A DNA stretch of 64,000 bases from assembly GCA_002335605.1 (NCBI GenBank), contig BEDY01000005.1, positions 496,001 through 560,000 on the forward strand, given 5' to 3'. Numbering within the stretch: position 1 is the stretch's first letter; each line of letters opens with the position of its first letter. Under the pieces are notes generated by a model. The model did no database searches. It was given only the letters and a program-made list of their open reading frames with translations, and was not told the DNA's origin. A program made the translations under genes and the position numbers. This stretch comes from Prillingera fragicola. Its lineage: Eukaryota; Basidiomycota; Tremellomycetes; Trichosporonales; Trichosporonaceae. Below are positions 33,524-43,469 of the stretch, piece by piece.

Positions 33524-35856
33524 GCCGGGCGGGAGAAGTGGATCACGTCAAAGCTAGAGAGTCGAGTGGTGGAAATGCACAAAGTCGAATACACGCCAAA
33601 ACGGAGGTGGAGGTAGATCGATCCCTAGCCAAGCTCCGATATCGGCCAGTCATGGCTCACTATTATAATGTGGCACCACCCAGCGCCTCCCAAGCTCCCC
33701 ACGTACAGGCATAGTACCCGCACTTGAACCCGCCATAGCGTCCTTAGCTGGGCCACGGGCAAACTGGCATGGTGTGCGTTCATAATACTCGGGTGCATAC
33801 CAGAGTGCCGGAGAAGCTCTTGAAGACGTAAAAGTAATCCTGAGCCATTTTCCAAATTTCGTCCACTGGCCACTGGGCATGGCGGTACCTGGCCATGTAG
33901 CAGTTGTTGGCAAAGTAATTAAATAGTAATACCGTTGGCGTTGGTTTGTAGTGCCCGTTAATATATAGTAAACGGGTTATGAGCTGTAACCCTTCTGCTT
34001 CTGTGTTCTGCTTAGCTTGGAGCCAAGCGACCTCCGTACCTCCGCAACTCGGTTTTGAAGGTTCTGTCACCCGGCCACCCGGCGACGGCCACGAGGTGCA
34101 ACTGAGCAGCCCCGTAGCCCATGCAAGCGTACGCCTGTACGCAGTAGCAGTACGCCTGGCATGCGACGACTCAGTGCATACGAATCCCACAGGACCCAAC
34201 AGCCCTTTCCGTTAGTCGTCTTCATCGGTGCGACACCATCGACAGTGTTCGGCAGTGAGGCCGCTGCTTGCAGGGGCAAGTGCCACTGTTGACGTGAAGG
34301 CAACGCATGAGACCCTTTGCTAAGACGATTCCGACCCTTTGGCCGGCATCTGTGCCGTGTAAAGCTACAAAAACATTGTATAGTGATACTGCGTCATGGG
34401 GTCAAGGGACATTCCCTACATGATGCAGCTACAAGCTACATCTCCGTGTATCCACGTTTATGTCAGGTCCGGGTGTACGCTAGGCGCTACGGCGCATGCG
34501 GACTTGAATCGCTCCACAACGTCCACAAGGCCACAACGTCACAACCCTTCCGTCTATGTTGTGGTTCTTCACATACCTAAGCATCGGCCGAGGGACGGGT
34601 GCAGGAGCAACTAGTGTGTCCTGACGTGATCAGGGCTAGTAGGGCTCCGTACGACGGACACGGGGCGTCATGCCTCTTGGCGCGGACCTCGGTTCCAAAG
34701 CCAAAGCGTACTACGGCGGAGCGACCTGTGACCGCGTGCAAACCCGAGCGCCGCGCGCGGTGTGCGCGGTGTGAGCTCCGTCACGGTGCATTGCTCAGAC
34801 GATCTGACGGCCGCTGGCTGACGGAGGTGCGATTCATGTATGGTGTATCTGCCTGCCCTGTGATCCTGTGAGCCAATCCTGCAGGAGGCGAGGGCCACGG
34901 ACACTTTTTCGGGTCAAGCCTGACATGGTGTCTAAAATCACTACACCTCTGTAGCCGCCCTCTCCGCTCAGTGCGCTCCGCTCGCCTTCCCAGCTGCGCA
35001 GGTGCCCGCCGTAGCCTGAGCAAGTCGTGCTTCTTTTCGCCCACTGGGGCAACCGTTTTCGCTTGTCTTTGGGCTTACTACAACATTACAGTACATTCTA
35101 CTCATCAAAGCATCCAAGTTGAGCGATCCCAGCGCTCTCTGGGCTTTTCGGCACGTCTCCCTGTCGTCCACTACCCACCGTCACTCCCCGGTCTGTGATA
35201 TCTGTGTCACTTCGCCCACATTTCCTCGCCAACGGCACGTTTAACTTTGGTCATCGGGTCGGTTGAAACGATCGGTCCACCTCTACCTAGTTCCCCGCCC
35301 TGCGCGTGAAGCACACGCCACCATCCCCTCTCAAGCCACGACCGTCCCACATCTGTCCCGTCCAGAGCATTGGGAATCAACCCCTTGACCACTTGGACTT
35401 GGGGTCACCTGCAGTCGCCACCGCTGCTATTCAGCTCTTCATCCTCGTGTAACATTCTCCAGCTAAGGCCTCCTGGCAAACGACTCTTATTCAGACCTAC
35501 GCCCTCTGTCGCTGGCGGCGGCCCACCTCTTTACCCCTGCGACTCGCTCGCCCGTGTTCGCTCTTCATCCACGTTGGCCGGGTGCGAGTCCCGGCCACCT
35601 GCTGAGAACGTGGGGTTAGAAACACCGACTACACCGGTGCCGACACTCTGGTAGCAGTCACCTCAAAGATCGCAACCAATAGTCGCCCACTTCTGTACAC
35701 CTAGTGCGCCCAGCGCTTGTGGTTTATCCTCCTGCCGCAACTACACAACCTCGGAACCCAGCATCAGCGCAACACCTTCCGCCAATCTAACATTGCACAC
35801 CAAGCGCCCCGCGACACACAACAGGCTCTCGCGTTCCCCTACACTTAGACACAACA
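33524..35856. other. 2.3-kb gene-poor region
   Basis: Longest stretch without a credible gene. It includes an A/T-rich patch near 33890-33980 with a small inverted repeat (cccgtt...aacggg, 33954-33976). A Tyr/Trp-rich open frame on the minus strand lies at about 33780-34010 (see findings). From about 35200 there is a C/T-rich presumed leader of the downstream HSP20-like gene. No intact transposon or tRNA recognised. Confidence 0.45.
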
Positions 35857-37466
35857 ATGGTGGCGACGCTGAGTGCCGGTGAAACACCTCAACAGCATCG
35901 GTCTGTCGACTCGGCAGACTCATCGCCTAGCCTCATCACTACGCCTGAACTGAAGAACCTGGACGTCAACTTTGACATGTCTGCGAGTCCTGGCGCTGCC
36001 CAGAAGATGGGCCCGCCCACTTGGCTTCCATCTTCGTCCCCACACATGTCGGCTTCGCAGCGTTCCTCCAACGCGTCAACCAACAATTTACAGAAAAGAG
36101 ACTCGATTGCGCACAAGGGCGGCAGCTGGCGCAAAAAGTACGCAAGGTGAGCTCCAGTTGTCTGCGTTCTGTTAGGGTGTTGTACTCTACGGCCAGCCAA
36201 GCCTCCGCCATTTCGGAGATTGTTGGTCCGACCATGCGCGGGGAATTGCCCTGACGTCACGCCCTGCAAACGCGCAACGGCTGGCCTCCTTTTGCCACCA
36301 GCTAAAGACAATGCTGACATTTCTCCTCCCTCCTTGCTGCATTGCACCGCCACCCTTTCAACATCTCATGGCCACTGCATTCATTCGACGACCACCCTCC
36401 AGTCTCATTGGTACGGGTCAGAACAATCTTGACAGCTCGATACCCTCCCTCGATCATGCCAGTCACGAATCGCCACCGCCATCCGAATCGGGCTCTGAAT
36501 CAGCGACCAAAGCACAAGCACATTCGAGCACAACCGGATGCTACATTTCTGCTCCATTGTCGCCACCAGTAGGCTATCCAATGCCTCAGCCTGTATCGCA
36601 ACTGCAACAAGTGCAGCAGTCGCAGCAATCGCAACAGTCGCAACAGTCGAAGCAATCGAAACGGCCAGACGAGTTCGTCACCCAACCTCCTCCTGAGCGG
36701 AACCAGCAGTCTAATAGTTCCTCGTCCTCATCACATTCGGGCAAGGGAGCCTTTGTGAAAAACACAAACATGCATCCGCCACCACCACCTGGATGGGCGC
36801 AGCCCCCCTCCAAGCTGAACATGCCCGCCAGTCGCGCCGCCTCGTTCGATACAGGACTGGATCGCTCCGATCTCAACTTCAACCCCGAACACGTACAAGA
36901 TCCGCAAGGCGAGTGGGTCGAAGTTCTCAAGGGGGAGCAGGGCCGCATTGCAATCAAGAGTACTCCCACGCAGTACGAAGTCATGGTTTGGCTACCTGGA
37001 TTTTCGTAAGTGGCACAATAGACCAGTAGAGTCTGTTGCTAACGGGGCGCAGAATTGCCGACATAACAATTGTCACTCGTCGCCACCAGGTGCTGCACAT
37101 TGTGGCTGATCAATGGGACGAGCAGGATCACGCGCAATGGGAGATCAAGCTTGGTGACGACGCCATTATGACTTCAGTTAGGGCGGCGTTCACTGGACAA
37201 GAGTTGAAAATTACGGGTGAGTCGAGCACAGCATGTCCACCGCTTGATCAGATTCTTACATGAATACAGTTACACGCCACGTGCGTGTCATGGCCTCAAA
37301 CAGGTCAAACCGTTCTAATGTTTCGATGCGCACTGCATCGTCTCGTGCGGCCCCGAGCTTGGCTGCAACACTGGGCCACCCTGTCCATGAGCGGCGCTTC
37401 AGCTCTCCTTCCATGACATGGAGCGACACCGATCGACGTGACATTGAGATGCCCGGTGCCGATTAA
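35857..37466 (+). CDS. Disordered protein with C-terminal HSP20-like domain
   Basis: Exons 35857-36146, 36403-37005, 37053-37216 and 37270-37466; 417 residues in frame. The first ~280 residues are disordered: Ser/Pro-rich, with a QQSQQSQQSQQSKQSK run and a Ser-only patch. Then comes an alpha-crystallin/HSP20-like beta sandwich (about 285-370): GRIAIKSTPTQYEVMVWLPG, FSIADITIVTRRHQVLHIVA and VRAAFTGQELKITVTRHVRV. The tail is Ser/Arg-rich. True small heat-shock proteins are short and keep an I-x-I tail; I see none, so a chaperone role is not assured. Intron 1 (256 nt) has a less certain acceptor: I used CCCTCCAG at 36402, the first AG after the CTGAC branch point at 36312, which preserves frame; a GACAG at about 36437 would also keep frame. 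Confidence 0.7.
36603..36663 (+). repeat. Coding Gln/Ser microsatellite-like tract
   Basis: Imperfect 9-base units of type cagtcgcaa encoding QQS repeats within the HSP20-like gene. It is prone to length change. Confidence 0.65.
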
Positions 37467-37820
37467 ACGAGACTGTTGCGAGGCCAACCAAGCGCCGCGG
37501 ACCCCATACCACAGCGATACGCTCCGCTACCACAATACACCTGCACAGATACCCGTTCTGCCCTCCACCAGGTTGTCCCTAGACGACCTCCAGCCCTCAA
37601 ATCCTTCTCCATCTTGCTGTTTCCGCCCTGTCACTCCCCTTTTCAAGCCTGAATTGTGGCTCGACTCCATACTGTAGCAACAGCCATGTGCACAAGTGCT
37701 TTACATTCCTCACTCGCAGCTCCCTGATAATAGCGACTGGAATGCAAATGTTAATGAACGAACGTAAGAGTGGCGGTACAATGCGGAAAGAGCTTTAAGG
37801 CAGAAGTAATATACAATGCA
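37467..37820. other. Convergent intergenic region
   Basis: 354 bp between stop codons of the HSP20-like gene and SPC3; presumably both 3' UTRs. Nothing specific seen. Confidence 0.4.
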
Positions 37821-38489
37821 TTAGAGCGCTAGCAATCCCTCCGCCGTCGCGACCACGCCGGTGGTAACAAGACCCACGTAAGGCATCAGCGAGTAGTGTA
37901 AAGTGATGTTGGCCTCAAGAACATCCCTGATCCGTCAGCCCGATGTCTCAGCACTGATAAGACTCACTTGAAGGTACCCGAAGGGTTGCGCCAGAGATAC
38001 TTGTTCTTGGCATCGTCGACGCTCAGCTTACCACGACCCTTGCGAGAACGCCTCGGCGTGGCGTTGCCCACTGCGCGAAAGTCCTTGATGTCGCTGCGGG
38101 TGATGATACGGTCCCAGAGGACAACGTCATGTGCCAGATTGGAGACATCGTCAAGATAGGAAGCCGTAAGGTAGACAAAGAGCTGCTTGGTGTTGTATGC
38201 GTGGAGCAGCGGCGTCACGTCGGTGTGTACGTCGAATCGAAGTGAAGCAAAGTCCTCCTCCTTTGCGCGGAAACGATTCATGCGGCCGCGGTGGCTAGAG
38301 CGTTAGCATTGAGTGGCCAATAAAGTTTGCAAAATAAGCTTACACCACCAGATCGTGGACATCGATGCGATCCACAGGAAGGACCGGCTGCGTGAGGAAC
38401 GACGCCGCCGAGATGAGGCCGAGGAGGACCAGGACAAAGGTCGTCGAAATGGACGCAAAGTGGTTGAGACGCTGAAGAGTCGAGTACAT
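37821..38489 (-). CDS. SPC3: Signal peptidase complex subunit 3 (Spc3/SPC22-23)
   Basis: ER-membrane subunit of the signal peptidase complex. Exons 38344-38489, 37968-38294 and 37821-37926, with 49- and 41-nt introns; 192 residues, the usual size. Seen: an N-terminal membrane anchor (FASISTTFVLVLLGLISAAS), then FRAKEEDFASLRFDVHTDVT, NTKQLFVYLTASYLDD, VVLWDRIITR, KNKYLWRNPSGTF, and the lumenal end ANITLHYSLMPYVGLV. It is divergent from KAR2 over 463 bp. Confidence 0.95.
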
Positions 38490-38952
38490 TCTGTGACGGC
38501 CAATGAGGCAAGCCGGGTGGTGACGCAGCGTCTATACGTCGAGGTGCGGCTGGCAGCGGACTGAAACTGGCGGCGGTGGTGGTGGGAGGTGGATGTGGAT
38601 ACTGAGCGGAGCGTGCGTGCCAGCAGCGTTGACGTTGAGCGCGCGGCTGGGCAAGCGGCAGGGACGCTGACTGTACGGCAAATCGGCAGAATCGCCATAT
38701 ATCCGGGATCGTGCCCGTCCACGTGTCGTTTTACGGAATCAAACTGGAGAAAAGTCGAAAGTGGTGGAAGATGCGGGAGCATTTGTTTCAGGGAAACGTG
38801 TCATTCGCGTCGCGCCTCCACGTATACACACTCGCCTGCCCTCCACGCCCATGCCACCGTGGCGCTCAAAAGTCGTCTCTTAAACCATTCTCGTTGACTG
38901 GTCTCTGTCTCCTCTCCAACCCAACTCTTACTAGAAACACCTTTTCGCCACC
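38490..38952. promoter_or_regulatory. Shared divergent promoter of SPC3 and KAR2
   Basis: 463 bp between start codons of two ER genes. Seen: a CCAAT box (ccaat at 38502-38506), an E-box-type CACGTG inside gtccacgtgtcg (38720-38725), a cctccacgta at about 38815, and a C/T-rich leader into KAR2. CACGTG/CCACG-type cores resemble unfolded-protein-response elements bound by bZIP factors in other fungi and animals; binding here is inference. Confidence 0.5.
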
Positions 38953-41300
38953 ATGGCTTACCCACGAGCCTCTATCAGGCCAAAGCGCCGACAAGCGTCG
39001 ACTTCTCTCCTCCAGAAGCTCACCCTTGCCGCCTTTGTGCTCATCGCCATCATCTGCTTCCTCCCCGCCGCCAACCAGGCGCGCGCCGAGGACAAGGAGA
39101 ACAACTACGGAACTGTTATCGGTATTGACCTTGGTAAGTTTCTAAGCCCCTGCACTGGCTAGACAGGCGAGAGAGAAGCAGCTGGGGCTGGGAGGCTCTT
39201 GCCTTTGCGGCATTCGCCCAGTAACTTGCCCACCCACCCCCATCGCTGTCTGCCCGTCTGAAAGACCATCTGTCTGCCCATGCGCAGTGATCTCAGCCAG
39301 TGCATCTGACCCGCTTTCTTGTGCTGACGTCCCTCTTGGTACTACCTACTCGTGTGTCGCTGTCCAGCGTGGCGGCAAGGTTGAGATTATCGCAAACGGT
39401 GAGTTGCATCTGCTGCCTACGTGGAGGACCGTCATGCTGACGTCTGTCTAGACCAGGGCAACCGTATCACTCCCTCATGGGTCGGTTTCACGGAGGATGA
39501 GCGTCTCATCGGCGACGCCGCCAAGAACCAGGCTCCCCAGAACCCTACCAACACCGTCTTTGACTCGAAGCGTCTCATCGGACACAAGTACAGCGACTCC
39601 ACTGTCCAGCGCGACATGAAGCACTGGCCCTTCAAGATCGTCAAGAAGGGTGACAAGCCCATGATCCAGGTCGAGAACAAGGGCGATCTCCGCGAGTTTG
39701 TGAGTTTCGGGGTGTGATACGTTTCCAGGCGTGAAACTGACTCGTCCAGACCGCTGAGGAGATCTCCGCTATGGTTCTGACCAAGATGAAGGAGACTGCC
39801 GAGGCCTACCTTGGTCACAAGGTCACCCACGCCGTCGTCACTGTTCCTGCCTACTTCAACGATGCCCAGCGTGCCGCTACCAAGGACGCTGGAACTATCG
39901 CTGGCCTCACCGTGCTCCGTATCGTCAACGAGCCCACCGCCGCCGCCATTGCCTACGGTCTTGACCGTGCCGCAAAGAGCGAGTCGCAGATCATTGTCTA
40001 CGACCTTGGAGGTGGAACCTTTGACGTCTCGCTTCTCTCGATCGAGGACGGTGTCTTCGAGGTTCTCGCTACTGCCGGTGACACTCACCTCGGTGGTGAG
40101 GACTTTGACAACCGTGTCATCGACTACCTTGTGAAGCAGTACAAGCGCAAGACCGACACCGACGTCTCAAAGAACTACCGTGCCCTTGGCAAGCTCCGTC
40201 GTGAGGTTGAGAAGGCCAAGCGCACTCTCTCTAGCCAGATGAGCACCAAGATTGACATTGAGTCCTTCGAGGGCGGTAACGACTTCTCCGAGACCCTTAC
40301 CCGCGCCAAGTTCGAGGAGCTCAACATGGACCTCTTCCGCAAGACCATGAAGCCCGTGGAGCAGGTCCTCAAGGACGCCGGTGTCAAGAAGGAGGACATT
40401 GACGACGTTGTGCTCGTTGGTGGCTCTACCCGTATTCCCAAGGTCCAGCAGCTCCTCAAGGAGTACTTCAACGGCAAGGAGCCTTCGAAGGGTATCAACC
40501 CTGACGAGGCCGTCGCTTACGGCGCCGCTGTCCAGGGTGGTATTCTCTCTGGCGAGGAGGGCTCGTCGGGTGTCCTTCTTATCGACGTCTGCCCCCTTAC
40601 CATGGGTATTGAGACCACCGGCGGTGTCATGACCAAGCTCATTGGCCGCAACTCGGTCGTCCCTACCAAGAAGTCGCAGATCTTCTCGACTGCCGTCGAC
40701 AACCAGCCCACCGTTCGTATCCAGGTTTACGAGGGCGAGCGCTCCATGACCAAGGACAACAACCTTCTCGGCGAGTTCGACCTCACCAACATTCCCCCCG
40801 CTCCCCGCGGCGTGCCCCAAATCGAGGTCACCTTTGAGATTGACGCCAACGGCATTCTCAAGGTTTCCGCCAACGACAAGGGCACCGGAAAGGTCGAGTC
40901 GATCACCATTACCAACGACCAGCGCCGTCTCAGCCCTGAGGACATTGAGCGCATGGTCCAGGAGGCCGAGGAGTTTGCCGACGAGGACGCTGCCATCAAG
41001 AAGCGCATCGAGGCCCAGAACTCGCTCCAGAACTTTGTGTACCAGCTCAAGAGCCAGGTCGCCGACAAGGAGGGTCTTGGTGGCAAGCTCGACGAGAGTG
41101 ACAAGAAGGCCATCCTTGACGCCATTAAGGAGAAGTCGGACTGGCTCGACGAGCACCCTACTGCGGACGCCGAAGACTACGAGGAGCAGCTCTCTGAGCT
41201 CCAGGCCGCTGTCGCTCCCATCACCTCCAAGCTTTACGGCGGAGGTGAGGGTGCTGGTGGTTACGATGAGGAGGCGCCTTACGGCCACGACGAGCTTTAA
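38953..41300 (+). CDS. KAR2: ER lumenal Hsp70 (BiP/Kar2)
   Basis: ER chaperone driving Sec63-dependent translocation and folding. Exons 38953-39133, 39339-39398, 39452-39699 and 39750-41300; 679 residues in frame. Seen: a long basic N-region ([10 protein letters not shown]) before a signal sequence ([18 protein letters not shown]), the Hsp70 phosphate loop [47 protein letters not shown], the substrate-binding domain ([19 protein letters not shown]), and the ER retention signal HDEL at the end. The first intron has an abnormal acceptor (listed separately). A 457-codon open frame on the opposite strand is a codon-bias shadow. Confidence 0.97.
39134..39338 (+). other. KAR2 intron 1 with TG instead of AG acceptor
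   Basis: 205-nt intron: donor GTAAGT, branch point CTGAC at 39324-39328, then CCCTCTTG and GTACTACC. To rebuild GIDLGTTYSC the junction must fall after CTCTTG, i.e. a TG 3' end. The 7 bases CTTGGTA occur at both junctions (39130-39136 and 39335-39341), so the exact cut is ambiguous, but no register gives AG. Confidence 0.75.
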
Positions 41301-41572
41301 AGTAGCTAGACATTGCATAACCATGGTGGCATCGTTAGCTGCACAGAGCAGAGTGTAGAAGGGGGGTGAGAATAAGATATGCACAAATAGTTCCGTTATC
41401 ATCGTGGCAGCTGGCTGGGCTGCTCCCGTGCACGGCACGACACGCTCACTCTCCAGCTCAATGACGGTGTCCTGCACATTGATCTTGACGTGTTGCTTCG
41501 CTCGACTCGTCATTGACGTAGACCACACCTCTATTGGCATCGCCTTTTCATCTTTACATCGCGCTGCCCGCC

Positions 41573-43269
41573 ATGGCGAGCCTTAGTACGTGTTTGAGCT
41601 AGTCAACGTCGGCCACACGAGCTGACATAACGCAGTCGCGATCCTCGATGTCAAGGGCAAGGTGAGACGCGATGCAATACTCAAGTGTTCGCTGCCAGTT
41701 GCTGACCAAGTGATCACAGTCTCTTATTCAAAGGTCATACCGCGACGATGTTCCTCCGACATATGTAGACCGTTTCCTGCCGCTCATCCTCGACATGGAG
41801 GAGGAGAATGTGCCCGTGCAGCCCTGCTTCTCGGACGAGGGCATCAACTACATGCACATCAGGCATAACAACTTATACCGTGAGTATCGGATACTTTCCC
41901 AGTCTACGTAGGCAACCTTTGGGAAGAGCCGCAACTAACTGTAACAGTTCTAGCGTTGTCAAAGCGCAATACAAATGCCGCCGAGGTCATTCTCTTCCTC
42001 CACCGCCTGGTGTCTGTCCTGACAGAATACCTTAAAGAGGTCGAGGAGGAGTCTATTCGTGATAACTTTGTCATCATCTACGAGCTGCTCGACGAGATGA
42101 TGGACTTTGGGTTTCCTCAGACCACCGAGTCTAAGATTCTACAAGAGTACGTGACAAGTATTGTCCACACTGACGCGTCCAGGTATATTACTCAGGAGTC
42201 TCACAAGCTCGAGGTGCAGGTGCGTCCACCAATGGCCGTCACCAACGCGGTATCGTGGCGTTCCGAGGGTATTCGGTACAGGAAGAACGAGGTGTTCTTG
42301 GATGTCGTCGAGAGCATCAACATGCTGGTCAACGCGTCGGGCAACGTCATTCGTTCCGAGATTTTGGGTGCTGTCAAGATGAAGTGCTACCTTTCGGGAA
42401 TGCCGGAGCTTCGTCTGGGTCTTAATGACAAGGTCATGTTCGAGAGCACTGGTCGCTCAGCTCGTGGCAAGTCGATTGAAATGGAGGACGTCAAGTTTCA
42501 CCAGTGTGTGCGACTGTCGCGTTTTGAGAACGACCGTACCATCTCCTTCATTCCCCCCGACGGCGAATTTGAGCTCATGAGCTACCGCCTATCGACGCCA
42601 GTCAAGCCTCTGGTGTGGGTGGAAGCTACAGTCGAGTCTTACCGCGGTTCGCGTGTCGAGTACATGGTCAAGGTCCGCGGACAGTTTAAGCGGAGGAGCA
42701 CGGCCAACAATGTCGAAAGTGAGTCGCCCCTTTGCGACTTATACTGATCCCTTCAGTCTATGTGCCAGTTCCCGACGACGCAGACAGTCCCAAATTCCGC
42801 GCCGCAACCGGCTCGGTAGTGTACGCTCCTGAGAAGAGCGCGTTCATCTGGAAGATTAAACAGCTTGGCGGCGGCAAGGACTACCTTATGCGCGCTCACT
42901 TTGGTCTTCCGTCAGTTCGCAACGAAGACATTGACAAGCGTGCACCAATCTCAGTCAAGTTTGAGATCCGTGAGTTGGAGGAGCGTCGTGGGCTGCCGGG
43001 GCTGACCAAGTAGCCTACTTTACTGTGTCTGGCATCCAGGTTCGTTATCTCAAGGTCGTAGAAAAATCGGGGTACAGCGCTCTTCCCTGGGTCCGGTAGG
43101 TGTCATCTTGTTACTCTGCGTTGCTCCATCTAACGCGTCTAGGTATTTGGCAACGTCGGGCGACGATTATGTGTTGCGTACTGTGAGTCTACCCTTGGCG
43201 CCCTGTTCATTGCCTAACGTCACTCAGATTGCGGATGCTCAAACATCTGGCACTGTCGCCCCCCTGTAG
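41573..43269 (+). CDS. APM1: AP-1 clathrin adaptor, mu subunit
   Basis: Medium chain of the AP-1 complex at the trans-Golgi network and endosomes; binds Yxx-phi sorting signals. Nine exons: 41573-41585, 41636-41661, 41720-41879, 41948-42146, 42183-42718, 42757-42969, 43014-43095, 43143-43182 and 43228-43269; 436 residues. The first two exons are only 13 and 26 nt. Seen: the longin-type N-domain (LDVKGKSLIQRSYRDD), NAAEVILFLHRLVSVLTEYL, DEMMDFGFPQTTESKILQEY, then the mu-homology domain (GIRYRKNEVFLDVVESINML, HQCVRLSRFENDRTISFIPP) and the C-terminal strand PYFTVSGIQVRYLKVVEKSG with YSALPWVRYLATSGDDYVLR. It is convergent with the ChAPs gene 200 bp away. Confidence 0.95.
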
Positions 43270-43469
43270 GCATGGTTTCCAGAGCGGGGACAGCGATAGG
43301 CCGAGAGGCGTGGAAGGAGGAGGGACACGCGAAGTGTTTAGATTTGAAGAGGGTGCCAGTACACTCTTATGCATCACTACCGATTCCTTATCGTGGCAAC
43401 GAAATGTGTATGCTCATGACATGGAGACTCATTCGTGCATACTCATAAACAATAGCGGTGCTAGTGTAT

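Noticed and set aside
34050..34180. Clustered gtacgcctg/gtacgcag motifs as a possible repeat element
   Set aside because: Only two or three loose copies with irregular spacing; not enough to call a repeat.
40167..41540. 457-codon open frame on the minus strand across KAR2
   Set aside because: Antisense shadow of a strongly codon-biased Hsp70 gene; Leu/Val/Gly-rich, extends past the gene with no homology. Such antisense frames are a well-known artefact of Hsp70 genes.
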